DNA of 55,516 nucleotides from Candidatus Liptonbacteria bacterium (GCA_016186635.1 JACPLI010000016.1:1-55516); one strand, 5' to 3'; shown: positions 18,076 to 28,296, numbered from the stretch's first letter. Notes: a model not told the origin generated them from the letters alone. Program-made: numbers and translations.

Positions 18076-19815
18076 CTATGCGATTTCCGCATTATAGCAA
18101 GCTTCACAATATACAACCTCCTTCCGCTCCGGCGCGTAGGGCGTCTCGAAAAAAACCTCACAATGACCATTACCATGACTATGACGAACAGAATTCTTCC
18201 AACTCCCGTTTTCTGAAGCTGCACCGCCACACATACATTTTCGCGTCCACAGCTTCCGCGGCAAGCGCAACTCAAGCCGCCGGCGATAGCGGCATTCGGG
18301 GCACAATCGGGGAACTGGAATCATACTGCGGCGGTAAAAATCCAGTTCGGCTTGCACAATATTGTAGTTTCGCTTGCATTGCACGCACGCGAGCGCTTCT
18401 TTCACGATTGAGTCGGGGATGTCTTTGATATTGTCGGGGATGTTTTCGGGTTTTAATGTTTCTTTCCCGAACGTGCCCGGCACAAGGTCTTCCCATTTGT
18501 ACCCCTTCGTCAATGCCTCCTCCTTCGTGAGCGGCATATAGATATTCCCCTGCGTTTCGTTATACCCGAAGGGTGAGAGCTGGGGCGGGAAAAACTCGCC
18601 GTATTCCCCCGTCTCTTTCATGTGCGCGATAATGCGATTCTTGAGCGCCGCGTATTCACTCTCCTCGTATCGTTTGTTGAAAATTGCATACTTCCCTTGC
18701 TTTATGCCCACGCAGCCGAAAAGGTTCTCGGAGTTGTGGCACGAATCGCAGTATTCGAGATGTGAATTGTCGTAGCTCAAGTGCGTGAACTTCACATCGT
18801 ACGCATGGATGAGCGCATGGCACTCGTAGTTCAACTCGCATGCGAACCCGTAATGGTACGAGTCCATTGTGCTTTTCACGTCCGGCGCGATAATACCATA
18901 CCTCGTATCTTCTGCCTTGTCTGCATCAAAAATATGATGCGCGTTTTTAGAATTGAAAATCGAATTACCCGACACATTCACCGATTTTTCAATGACTGCG
19001 AATTTATGGAGAGCTTGTTTTTCCAGTACTTCCCTGAAACGTGCGTGAAGTTTTTCACGCGCTCCGAAAGAACCGAATCGGAGTTCTTCAACCTTCCTTG
19101 CATATTCCTCCTTCGGATATTGCTCGTTCAAAATGCAGTACTGCTTGTTACGCAAATTCCAGCACAACACGCAATTCGAGCACCCGCGCAAATCGTAGGA
19201 GTAAAAGCAATCCGTGCAATCTTTGAGCAATACGCCGAACTGGCAATTAAAAATCCTTGCGGAGTTCACGCATTCATAGCACAATTCCGCGCCTCCCTCC
19301 ACACTCGCGAGATAGCAATCCATACAATCCTTCGACTGCTTCCACACGTTCGCCGAGTGCATGATGTTTTCCGAATCGAACGTACTGAAACTCAAATAGC
19401 AATTCCGGTTGTTGCTCGAGTGGTTTGTGTACTCCGAATTCACGCTGTTTTTGGTAAGGAGCGCAATGCGGGGCACTTGAAGCTGAAGTTTCTGCCATTG
19501 CTCGAAAAAGGGCTTTGAAAAATCAAAGTCGCGTCCGTAATCAAACCCTGTCCACTTGTCGGACCAAAAACAAGGCGGGCAATACACCTTGAAGGGCTTG
19601 TTCGGAGAATAAATCGTTACCGTGCTTTTCTTGCAGAGGTCACAATTCCGGCGGTAGAGCACGCGTTCGTTCCGCCACGCATACCTCCTACGCTGGCGGC
19701 ACTCCGGGCACCGCACGGGCGCAGGCACATCGAACTTCTCATAAAAGCCAATGTCGTCTTGCTCGATCGGGAATTGGGCGGCGCATTCTTTGCAAATTCT
19801 AGTTTCTGGAATCAT
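18076..19815 (-). CDS. Cys-rich zinc-ribbon/putative solenoid protein, paralog A (unknown function)
   Basis: CKEC...CPECRQRRR...CDLC; repeated CxxC; NLRNKQYCILNEQYPKEEY; C-terminal APERKEVVYCEACYNAEIA. Confidence 0.85.
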   Translation of the reverse strand: MIPETRICKECAAQFPIEQDDIGFYEKFDVPAPVRCPECRQRRRYAWRNERVLYRRNCDLCKKSTVTIYSPNKPFKVYCPPCFWSDKWTGFDYGRDFDFSKPFFEQWQKLQLQVPRIALLTKNSVNSEYTNHSSNNRNCYLSFSTFDSENIMHSANVWKQSKDCMDCYLASVEGGAELCYECVNSARIFNCQFGVLLKDCTDCFYSYDLRGCSNCVLCWNLRNKQYCILNEQYPKEEYARKVEELRFGSFGAREKLHARFREVLEKQALHKFAVIEKSVNVSGNSIFNSKNAHHIFDADKAEDTRYGIIAPDVKSTMDSYHYGFACELNYECHALIHAYDVKFTHLSYDNSHLEYCDSCHNSENLFGCVGIKQGKYAIFNKRYEESEYAALKNRIIAHMKETGEYGEFFPPQLSPFGYNETQGNIYMPLTKEEALTKGYKWEDLVPGTFGKETLKPENIPDNIKDIPDSIVKEALACVQCKRNYNIVQAELDFYRRSMIPVPRLCPECRYRRRLELRLPRKLWTRKCMCGGAASENGSWKNSVRHSHGNGHCEVFFETPYAPERKEVVYCEACYNAEIA

Positions 19816-19901
19816 AAGCGATGCTAATATACAAATTCATACTAATAATACCAATTGAATTTCATTCGCATAATTAGTATCCATTAGCATATTGGCATCG
19901 G

Positions 19902-21740
19902 TTATAGTATCTCCGCATTATAGCAACTTTCGCAGTACACAGTTTCCTTCCGCTCCGGCGCGTAGGGCGTCTCGAGTTCGTTCGGGCACGACGCGTCGCC
20001 ATGAAAATGTGCGGCAGTATTTTTATAGCCACTTGTTCCTTGTTCCTTGTTACTTGTTCCTTTATTGCAACTGCAACGCCGATGCCACAATTTCAGAGGA
20101 TTCCTTTGGGCAAGCCGCTCATAATGGCGGCAGTTGGGACAGAGGCGTGGGAGTGGAACATTCCTACTCTTATAATATTGAAGCTCCTCGCGCAAAACCC
20201 TGAATGCAGTGGTGCATTGATGTTTACATAAACCGTTATGCGCGCACCCAATCACCTCATCGCACACTGAATCATCAGCATCCTTGATGTGGTCAGCTAA
20301 ATCCTCGGGATTCTTCGTAACAGAATAATGCTTCGCGTCCGGTTTTCTCCACCGATATCCGCGCGAATCTACCTCTTTCTCCGTAAGCGAAAAGTATTCT
20401 TGCGCAAGCGTTTCGTTATACGCGAACGGCGAAAATTCGATGGGAAAAAACTCCCCGTACTTGTATTCGATTACCTTGTCGCTTGATCCTTGTCGCGTGT
20501 TGCTGATATACGGCACCTCGTCCATATGCGCGATAATCTTCGGCGCAAGCGCCTCATATTCTTCCTTTGAGTATTGCCGATTCAAGATGCAATACTGCTT
20601 ATTGCGGATTCCCACGCATCCGAAAAGATGAGAGGAAGACCCGCAGTTGGCGCTATACTGCACATCGTGATTATGCCCATCAAACCCGTGAATGTTGAAT
20701 CGCACAAAAGAACTATGCGCGCTTCCAGTCCCCTGACATTCGTATAAAAGTTCGGAGTTGATACCGAGGTAGGTAAGGTCCATCGCATCTCTCGTGGTAA
20801 GAATCCGAAACGCGAACTTCACATTCTCGATGTCGTGACTGCTGAAACACACGCGTGCATTTTTCGAATTAATGAGGTCGTTCCCCGTGCAATTTGAGCA
20901 ATTAAGAATTATCGCGTACTTATGGAGGGCGTTTCGTATCGCCGCTAAGAACTCTTCGTAGAGACTCACCGATATTTTGTAGCTCCCAAAGTCAATTTTG
21001 TTGATCTCTCTTTTATATTCCTCTTTCGTGCAGGGGGCATTCTTGATATAAAACTCTTTATTGCGAAGATTGGTGCACATGAAACAGTTGCGGCAATTTA
21101 CGCAGTCATAGAGATACCGAGAGTCCAGACAACTGCGGGAGAAATAAATGAAATCGCAATTATAGTTCTTATATCCAAGCATACCTTGAAACACATTCTC
21201 TGATTCCACCACGTCAAAGCTGTCGAAGACCGAGCGCGATGTATCAATATCTTTCGAGTAAAACACGTCTTCCGAGCTCAAGAGAGAATAGGAAAGATAT
21301 ATGCGGGTAGAATCGCGCAGCATATTCCCGCCGTAGGGAGAATGGGTAGAGTTGGTAACATATAAATTCCGCTGGGGGACATCGGTAAAAAGAGCGCGCC
21401 ACTGCTCAAAAAAACTCTTATTCCAGTCGTACGGACGACCATGCTGCATTGCGTCCCATTTGTCCGATGCATAACACTCCACGCAATACACCGCATAAGG
21501 GGCTTGGGGTGCGAATGCGGAAAAAACGGCGACGCTACATAGGTCGCAATTCCGTTTGTAGAGACAACGCTCATTTCTCCACACTAACCGCCGCACGAGC
21601 CGGCACTCCGGGCACCATGTGGGAGGCGGGACCTTGATTTTTTTATAGAAATCGAAGTCCTCCGGTTCTATGACAAAATCTTTTTTGCAGTTTTGGCACT
21701 TCCGTTGTTCGGAGTTATTCATTCTCATCATCATACTCAT
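19902..21740 (-). CDS. Cys-rich zinc-ribbon/putative solenoid protein, paralog B (unknown function)
   Basis: Same architecture as A, including APERKETVYCESCYNAEIL. Confidence 0.85.
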   Translation of the reverse strand: MSMMMRMNNSEQRKCQNCKKDFVIEPEDFDFYKKIKVPPPTWCPECRLVRRLVWRNERCLYKRNCDLCSVAVFSAFAPQAPYAVYCVECYASDKWDAMQHGRPYDWNKSFFEQWRALFTDVPQRNLYVTNSTHSPYGGNMLRDSTRIYLSYSLLSSEDVFYSKDIDTSRSVFDSFDVVESENVFQGMLGYKNYNCDFIYFSRSCLDSRYLYDCVNCRNCFMCTNLRNKEFYIKNAPCTKEEYKREINKIDFGSYKISVSLYEEFLAAIRNALHKYAIILNCSNCTGNDLINSKNARVCFSSHDIENVKFAFRILTTRDAMDLTYLGINSELLYECQGTGSAHSSFVRFNIHGFDGHNHDVQYSANCGSSSHLFGCVGIRNKQYCILNRQYSKEEYEALAPKIIAHMDEVPYISNTRQGSSDKVIEYKYGEFFPIEFSPFAYNETLAQEYFSLTEKEVDSRGYRWRKPDAKHYSVTKNPEDLADHIKDADDSVCDEVIGCAHNGLCKHQCTTAFRVLREELQYYKSRNVPLPRLCPNCRHYERLAQRNPLKLWHRRCSCNKGTSNKEQGTSGYKNTAAHFHGDASCPNELETPYAPERKETVYCESCYNAEIL

Positions 21741-21758
21741 TCCCCTAAAAAAATTCCC

Positions 21759-21788
21759 TATTCTCTAATTCGCGCGAATTAGAGAATA
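21759..21788. terminator. Perfect 30-nt palindrome between paralogs B and C
   Basis: TATTCTCTAATTCGCGCGAATTAGAGAATA. Confidence 0.5.
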
Positions 21789-21869
21789 AGAGAACATAAT
21801 CACATAATTAGGCAAGCTCTCTTTAATAACAACTCTCGTCCCTCGACGTACTCAGGGTGAAAACTTTTC

Positions 21870-23561
21870 TCATGCGACTTCTTGTTGGTAACAGTTTTCA
21901 CAATACACAATTTCCGGCCTTTCCGGCGCATATGAAGTCTGGATTACAACATTACACTTCATACAGGTACGGTCATACGTTGCCATCGGGTTTAGCTGTT
22001 TCACTCGCGCACGGTCGCGGCACAACGGGCAACGGCGCGGAATCGGGAAACTGAACCGGCGCAAAAACTGGAGTTCCATCGGGATAATCTGATAATTTTT
22101 GCCGCACTGCTCGCATTTCAGGATTTCTTTCGTGATAGTGTTGGGTATGTCTTTAATATGGTCCGGCAATGTGATAGTTGCATCCCGATACTCCCGCGGG
22201 TCGGGGTCCCGCCACATGAAACCCCTTGCGAGTGCTTCTTCCTTCGTGATGGGGGAAAATTCATATGCGGTGGTTTCGTTATACGTCCACGGGCAAAGGT
22301 CCACCGGCATTTGCCCGCCGTAGCGGTGCTCGCGCCCGAGCCGGTCCATGAACGGCGTGATATCCATCTGTTTCTTGATTTTCTCCACCAACGGAAAATA
22401 TTCTTCTTTCGAATACTGCTTATTAAAGACGCAGTATTCGGCGCTCTTCAGCCCCACGCACCCGAACACGTTCCCGCATCCGTGGCAGCCAAACGTGTAT
22501 TCGGTGTCATGGTTCCGGTAATTCCATATGCTGAAGCGGACATTATTCGTGTTTAACCCCGTCCACGTCGCCTCATACACCCACTCGGAACTTGAACCGA
22601 ATGCGGTGAAGTCGTAGCTATTCTTGGTCCCTCCTTTCAAAAATAGCTGGCAATATCGAATGTTTTCCGAATCCGCCACAAAGTACACGTCGTGAGCATT
22701 TTTTGAGTTATAGATATATTCCCCCGATACATTACTGTTATTTCTCCCGTGGAGCGCCCGACGCGGGAATTTCAGGAAAAACTCCCGGGCGCGTTTATTC
22801 AATTCCTCCACGTTCTTTGCGGAACCGAAATCAAACTCCCTGAATTTTTTCCGATATTCCTCTTTCGCAAACTGTTCATTGAATATGCAATACTGCTTTT
22901 TCCGCAAGTTGCTGCATCCCACGCAATCGTTGCAGCCAATCAAGTCCCGCGAGAAATACACGGAGTGGCAATCCTCGCAATCCTCGGAGAAAAACGTCTC
23001 ATAACACCGCCGGATGTTCACAATCTCGTAACAAAGCTCGGGGTCCGAAGAATACGCGAGGTCAAGCGAGTTTTTCGTACGCAAGGCGACGTTCGTGTAC
23101 GCGGAATCCTCTCCGGTGATGTGCTTAAAACAAAGATAACCGTTCTTTTGGAAACTCGCCGCGTTGCAATACTCGCTGTTCACCATCGTGGTGTACTCGG
23201 TGTGAAGCGCCGCCTTCGGCACCGCATCCATGAGTTCCTTGTATTGCTCGAAGAAGGGGCGGGAAAAGTCGTACTCGCGCCCATAGCTCTTCGGGTCCCA
23301 TTGGTCGCTCCACCACACGTCTTGCTTATATACCTTATACGGCAAGTCGGGATGGTAAATCGTGATAATTCCCTCTCCGGTGAAATCACACTTTCTTTTA
23401 TAAAGAATCCGGTATCCGTACCACGCCATCCGGCGCATTAACCGGCACTGCGGACACCACACGGGCGGCGGCACATGGATAGTGGCATAGAACGAGAAGT
23501 CGTCCGGCTCGATAGAAAATTCCGCCTTACAGCTTTGGCACGACTTAGTTTCTGAAGTCAT
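21870..23561 (-). CDS. Cys-rich zinc-ribbon/putative solenoid protein, paralog C (unknown function)
   Basis: Same architecture; lacks the Cys/His-rich C-terminal segment seen in A, B and D; APERPEIVYCENCYQQEVA. Confidence 0.85.
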   Translation of the reverse strand: MTSETKSCQSCKAEFSIEPDDFSFYATIHVPPPVWCPQCRLMRRMAWYGYRILYKRKCDFTGEGIITIYHPDLPYKVYKQDVWWSDQWDPKSYGREYDFSRPFFEQYKELMDAVPKAALHTEYTTMVNSEYCNAASFQKNGYLCFKHITGEDSAYTNVALRTKNSLDLAYSSDPELCYEIVNIRRCYETFFSEDCEDCHSVYFSRDLIGCNDCVGCSNLRKKQYCIFNEQFAKEEYRKKFREFDFGSAKNVEELNKRAREFFLKFPRRALHGRNNSNVSGEYIYNSKNAHDVYFVADSENIRYCQLFLKGGTKNSYDFTAFGSSSEWVYEATWTGLNTNNVRFSIWNYRNHDTEYTFGCHGCGNVFGCVGLKSAEYCVFNKQYSKEEYFPLVEKIKKQMDITPFMDRLGREHRYGGQMPVDLCPWTYNETTAYEFSPITKEEALARGFMWRDPDPREYRDATITLPDHIKDIPNTITKEILKCEQCGKNYQIIPMELQFLRRFSFPIPRRCPLCRDRARVKQLNPMATYDRTCMKCNVVIQTSYAPERPEIVYCENCYQQEVA

Positions 23562-23570
23562 GGGTTCTCC

Positions 23571-23606
23571 AAGGTTGAACCTTTGGAATTCTTAAGGTTC
23601 AACCTT
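23571..23606. terminator. Stem-loop AAGGTTGAACCTT...AAGGTTCAACCTT
   Basis: Arms identical to those at 12836-12871. Confidence 0.5.
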
Positions 23607-23878
23607 TATAAAATTTGAAAAAGTTCCGCAACTTGTTTTTTTTCCCCGCAATAAAGTTTTGCTATCTCTTCTCGAAGAATAATGAGCTGGAGTTTACTCT
23701 TGTTCCATTTCTCCTCACCAAGCGAAAAATCAATCAACTCGAGCGCACGTTCCAATGCAGAAAGATACGCCGGGGCATTTCCCTGCTCTTGCCACACCCG
23801 CGCCCGTTCAAGCTCTGCAATGATATTGAGGAGTTGCATGTGCTTATCAAACTTCGCCCAGCGTTCTCGTGTGGCCAT
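23606..23878 (-). CDS. Small helical protein coupled to DUF5674-like gene
   Basis: LLNIIAELERARVWQEQGNAPAYLSALERALELIDFSL; start overlaps upstream stop by 1 nt (TAATG). Confidence 0.7.
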   Translation of the reverse strand: MATRERWAKFDKHMQLLNIIAELERARVWQEQGNAPAYLSALERALELIDFSLGEEKWNKSKLQLIILREEIAKLYCGEKKQVAELFQIL

Positions 23879-24189
23879 TAGAATAAAAGCTCTCGAATCA
23901 CTTGCTCGACTTTCCCGCGAATTTCGGGAAGTTTGATTTCCATACTTCTATTTCCCAATGCAGGTCTGATGTTAATGAGGGACACAAACACAATACTCTT
24001 ATCGGTGAAATTCACGTTCGCACCCCAAAGGTTCTCCCCTTTCGAACCGTCCTCCGCAAGCTCTTCCATGCAGTCTACGTGGTATTCGCACGCCGCGGAA
24101 AGTATCTCCCGCTCGATATCCACCACCACCTTCACAAAGGAATCCTGAAGCGGCACCGTAAGTTTTTCGCGCACAATCATACTACTCAT
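23878..24189 (-). CDS. DUF5674 family protein
   Basis: FVKVVVDIEREILSAACEYHVDCMEELAEDGSKGENLWGANV...INIRPALGNRSMEI matches the family pattern as recalled. Confidence 0.75.
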   Translation of the reverse strand: MSSMIVREKLTVPLQDSFVKVVVDIEREILSAACEYHVDCMEELAEDGSKGENLWGANVNFTDKSIVFVSLINIRPALGNRSMEIKLPEIRGKVEQVIRELLF

Positions 24190-24234
24190 TATTCCTCATT
24201 ACACAGTTTCAGGCAATTTGGTTAGAATAAAACC

Positions 24235-25773
24235 ATGTCCCGCAACGCCAAGATTCTTCTGGTCCTCATTATTCTTCTCGCCGGATTTTTCCGCTTCTAC
24301 GACTTCGTAAGCACTCCGCCCGGCCTCTACCCCGACGAGGCGATGAACGGGAATAATGCGCTTGAGGCGCTCCGCACGGGAGATTTTAAGGTGTACTACC
24401 CGGAAAACAATGGGCGTGAGGGACTTTTCATCAATATCCAAGCCGCATTCCTCGATTTCTTCGGTGTCAATGAACCATGGGTGCTGCGGTTGCCAAGCGC
24501 CATATTTGGATTGCTTACCGTGCTGGGGATATTCTTCTTAACCAGGGAATTATTCCGGGAAAATCCTAAGCTCCAAGATTCAAATTCCAAACAAATTACC
24601 AATGTCCAAAAATTAAAAGGGAGTGAAATTTGGAAATTGGGATTTGGAAATTCCGAAGTCGCTCTATTTGCCTCTTTTCTTATGGCGACTTCGGTGTGGC
24701 ACATCATATTCTCCCGCATCGGCTTCCGCGCCATCATGGCGCCGTTCTTTATTGTGTGGACAATATACTTTCTCCTTCGCGCATTTCACAACAATTCCAA
24801 ATTCCATATTCCAAATTCCATATTCGGCGGAGTCCTGTTTGGATTGGGAATGTATACCTATATTGCTTACCGCGTTTCCCCCGTTCTCATTTTCATCATC
24901 ATACTCTGGTATTGGCGGTCTGCTCCCGAAAGCCGCAAGCGAATTTTTCATGCTTCCTGCTTCTTTATTCTTGCTTCTTTTATTGTCGCCCTACCTCTCG
25001 GGCTCTATTATCTGAACAACCCTGCGGACTTCCTCGGCCGCACCGCCCAAGTTTCCGTGTTTTCTTCGCCGACTCCTCTCCGTGACCTCGGCTCCAATAT
25101 TTTGAAAACCACGGGAATGTTCAACTTTGAAGGAGACGGGAATTGGCGGCACAATTTCGCCGGGCGCCCGGAATTGTTTTGGCCCGTGGGAATTTTCCTC
25201 CTCGCGGGACTCACACTCGGCATTCGCGCTGTTTTCAAAAAACCCTCGTCCTCATTCTCATTTCTCATTCTTTTCTCCTGGGCTTTTCTCGCCGCCCTCC
25301 CTGTCTTCATCTCCAACGAAGGCCTCCCCCATGCCTTGCGCGCGATCCTCATGATTCCGCCGGTCATCATCCTCGCCGCCGCAGGCGGCATCGCGCTCTA
25401 CAACTCGATTAAGAAGCGCACGCCCTCGTTCTTCCTTGACGCCGCCGCAGTCATCGTCATAGTCATTGTTATGGTCGAACCGTACACCACCTACTTTACA
25501 AAATGGGCGCGAAACCCGAACGTCCAAGGCGCCTTCGCCGCCGACTACGTCGCGCTCGGACGCGAAATCAATGCGCTCCCCGCAGACGTCCCTAAGTACG
25601 TCGTTGTCGAAGCGGGCGGCGTGGACGTGCGCGGAGTGCCCATGCCCGCCCAGACAGTTATGTTCATTACGGATTCCTTCACGCCGGAGAAACGAAAGGA
25701 AAAAAATATCCACTATGTACTTCCCGGTGCAGAAAACCCTCCTCTTGAAGCTAAGGTGTTCCATATAAAATAG
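24235..25773 (+). CDS. GT-C type membrane glycosyltransferase (GT39/ArnT-like)
   Basis: AGFFRFYDFVSTPPGLYPDEAMNGNNALEAL and many TM segments. Confidence 0.75.
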   Translation: MSRNAKILLVLIILLAGFFRFYDFVSTPPGLYPDEAMNGNNALEALRTGDFKVYYPENNGREGLFINIQAAFLDFFGVNEPWVLRLPSAIFGLLTVLGIFFLTRELFRENPKLQDSNSKQITNVQKLKGSEIWKLGFGNSEVALFASFLMATSVWHIIFSRIGFRAIMAPFFIVWTIYFLLRAFHNNSKFHIPNSIFGGVLFGLGMYTYIAYRVSPVLIFIIILWYWRSAPESRKRIFHASCFFILASFIVALPLGLYYLNNPADFLGRTAQVSVFSSPTPLRDLGSNILKTTGMFNFEGDGNWRHNFAGRPELFWPVGIFLLAGLTLGIRAVFKKPSSSFSFLILFSWAFLAALPVFISNEGLPHALRAILMIPPVIILAAAGGIALYNSIKKRTPSFFLDAAAVIVIVIVMVEPYTTYFTKWARNPNVQGAFAADYVALGREINALPADVPKYVVVEAGGVDVRGVPMPAQTVMFITDSFTPEKRKEKNIHYVLPGAENPPLEAKVFHIK

Positions 25774-25904
25774 GGAATTTATAGGGAATACTTTAGAAAT
25801 ACAGCGAAATTTCTTATCAAAAATTTCGCATATTTTCTGTTTATGATATAGAATTACGACCATAAGCTCGATACAGCCCTAGAAAAACATAGAAAAACTA
25901 GCTT

Positions 25905-28286
25905 ATGAATATCAGCAAAATAAAGATCGCAATCCTCTGCGGAGGCCCTTCCCTTGAACGCGGCATATCCCTGAATTCCGCGCGCTCCGTGCTGGACCAT
26001 CTCTCCTCCGAAAACATCGAAATAGTCCCTGTATACTTCGACTCGAAAAAAAACGCGTATCGCGTGTCGAGAGCCCAACTCTACAGCAACACTCCGTCGG
26101 ACTTCGACTTCAAACTTCAAGAAACAGCCACTCCGCTCAGCACGCAATCCTTCCTCGCACTTCTCCGGAGCGTGCACCTCGTGTTTCCCATCATGCACGG
26201 GCACTTCGGGGAAGACGGCGGGATTCAAAGTTTTCTGGAAGAACACGACATACCCTTCATTGGCTCGACTGCCGAAACCTGCAAGATTTCTTTCGACAAA
26301 TTCTATGCGAACGAGTTTCTATGCGAGAAAGGTTTCTACACACTGCCCTCAGCGGCAGTCTCCATTCACGGCCGGAATCACCGAAAAATAGTCGAGGAAT
26401 TCTTTAAAGAACACGGGATTAAGCGGGCAATAGTAAAGCCCGCTCGCGGAGGCTCGAGCATCGGAGTGTTTTCCGTCTCCACCCCCGCTGAAGCTCTGGG
26501 GAAAATCCGCTTCCTCTTTTCTAAAAGAATGGACACTCGCCTCGTGCTCGAACCCTTCGCGGAGGGAGTGGAATTCACCACGATACTACTCGAAAACAGA
26601 TTCGGCAGCCCGGTGGCCCTGCCTCCCACAGAGATCGAAACCGACTACACCAAACATCAGATCTTCGATTTCCGAAGGAAATACCTCCCCACGCGGCAAG
26701 TTATTTATCACTGCCCCCCCCGATTTGACGACGAGGTAATCGAGAAAATTCAGGCGAGCGCGGAACAACTGTTCGCACTTTTCAAAATGCGGGATTTCGG
26801 CCGGTTTGACGGCTGGGTGCTCCCCGACGGGAACATCTGGTTCTGCGATTTCAACACAATAAGCGGCATGGAACAAAATAGTTTCCTTTTCCAGCAATCC
26901 TCCCGCGTAGGAATGACTCACAAAGATGTCCTCCGCTACATCGTAAAAAATGCCTGCGCCCGCTATGAAATAAAAATTCCTGAGGAAATTCCCGATACAA
27001 ACTCGAAAAAGAAAAAAGTGAATGTGCTTTTCGGCGGAGGAACTTCCGAACGGCAGGTATCCCTCATGAGCGGCACGAACGTATGGCTGAAACTCCGCAG
27101 CTCTCTGAAATACGCTCCGCAGCCCCATCTTCTCGACCAGGAAGAAAACGTATGGCGGCTTCCCTATCAGCTCACCCTGAATCACACCGTTGAAGAAATA
27201 GCGGAGAATTGCAGGAACTATGAAAAAGCGAAAAAACGGCTCGAGAGTTTCGAGAAACGGGCGCGCCTGCGGCTGGGGCTCCCGGAAAACAAGAATCCCG
27301 AGGAGTTTTTCCCTCCGCGGAAAATGCCGATGGCACAATTTATAAAAGAATCGCGGTTTATCTTTAACGCCCTGCATGGAGGCAAGGGGGAAGGCGGCGC
27401 GTTCCAAAAACTTTTCTCCAAAAAAGGGATTCGCTTCAACGGCCCAAATGCGAAAGTATCCCGCCTTTGCATGGACAAATGGGCCACAAGCCAGGCAATT
27501 CATAAGCTGCAGATAGAAGGAGTGGATTCAATTCCAGAAAGAATTCTCGAAATAGCAGAGCTCCGGAAACTCTCCCAAAGCGAGCTTAAAAGGTTCTGGA
27601 AAGCGCTCCGGAAAGACCTTGGAGCGGAAACAGTAATCGTGAAACCCCGGGCGGACGGCTGCTCCACGGGAATAGTGCATCTTTTCTCCTCGACTGACCT
27701 CCAAAAATATCTCAATCTGCTTGCTTCAAAAACTTCCCACGCTCCTCGGAACACTTTCAAGCATCAGCCAGAGATCATCGAGATGCCCACGGAAACTCTG
27801 AAAGAACTTCTCTTCGAGCGGTTCATCGAAAGCGACATCCTCCGCGTAAAACACAATTCGCTTAAATATCGGCGGAAATCCGGCTGGGTAGAAATCACAG
27901 TCGGAGTAGTGGAAAAAAATGGAAAACTCCACGCTTTTAACCCAAGCATTACGATTGCAGAAGGAGAAGTATTGAGCGTAGAAGAAAAATTTCAGGGAGG
28001 CACCGGCGTGAACATCACTCCCCCGCCTCCGGAAATTATGAAACCCAGAACACTCCAAAAAATTCGCGAGCGCATCGAGCAAGTAGCCGCCAAAATCGGC
28101 ATCGAGGGCTGCGCCCGCATAGATGCTTTCGCCAACGTGAAAACCGGGCGCCTTTTGGTAATCGAGATAAATACGCTTCCAGGGCTTACCCCCTCGACCG
28201 TGTTTTACCACCAAGCGCTCGCCGGGCGCCCTCCTGTTTTCCCTCGGGAAATTCTGGAGCTCCTCATACAAAATAAAGGATACTAA
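25905..28286 (+). CDS. Tandem D-alanine--D-alanine ligase-like (double ATP-grasp) protein
   Basis: Half 1: CGGPSLERGISLNSA, KPARGGSSIGVF, DFNTISGM. Half 2: FGGGTSERQVSLMSG, KPRADGCSTGIV, EINTLPGLTPSTVFYHQ. Confidence 0.88.
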   Translation: MNISKIKIAILCGGPSLERGISLNSARSVLDHLSSENIEIVPVYFDSKKNAYRVSRAQLYSNTPSDFDFKLQETATPLSTQSFLALLRSVHLVFPIMHGHFGEDGGIQSFLEEHDIPFIGSTAETCKISFDKFYANEFLCEKGFYTLPSAAVSIHGRNHRKIVEEFFKEHGIKRAIVKPARGGSSIGVFSVSTPAEALGKIRFLFSKRMDTRLVLEPFAEGVEFTTILLENRFGSPVALPPTEIETDYTKHQIFDFRRKYLPTRQVIYHCPPRFDDEVIEKIQASAEQLFALFKMRDFGRFDGWVLPDGNIWFCDFNTISGMEQNSFLFQQSSRVGMTHKDVLRYIVKNACARYEIKIPEEIPDTNSKKKKVNVLFGGGTSERQVSLMSGTNVWLKLRSSLKYAPQPHLLDQEENVWRLPYQLTLNHTVEEIAENCRNYEKAKKRLESFEKRARLRLGLPENKNPEEFFPPRKMPMAQFIKESRFIFNALHGGKGEGGAFQKLFSKKGIRFNGPNAKVSRLCMDKWATSQAIHKLQIEGVDSIPERILEIAELRKLSQSELKRFWKALRKDLGAETVIVKPRADGCSTGIVHLFSSTDLQKYLNLLASKTSHAPRNTFKHQPEIIEMPTETLKELLFERFIESDILRVKHNSLKYRRKSGWVEITVGVVEKNGKLHAFNPSITIAEGEVLSVEEKFQGGTGVNITPPPPEIMKPRTLQKIRERIEQVAAKIGIEGCARIDAFANVKTGRLLVIEINTLPGLTPSTVFYHQALAGRPPVFPREILELLIQNKGY

Positions 28287-28296
28287 AGAACCGAAT

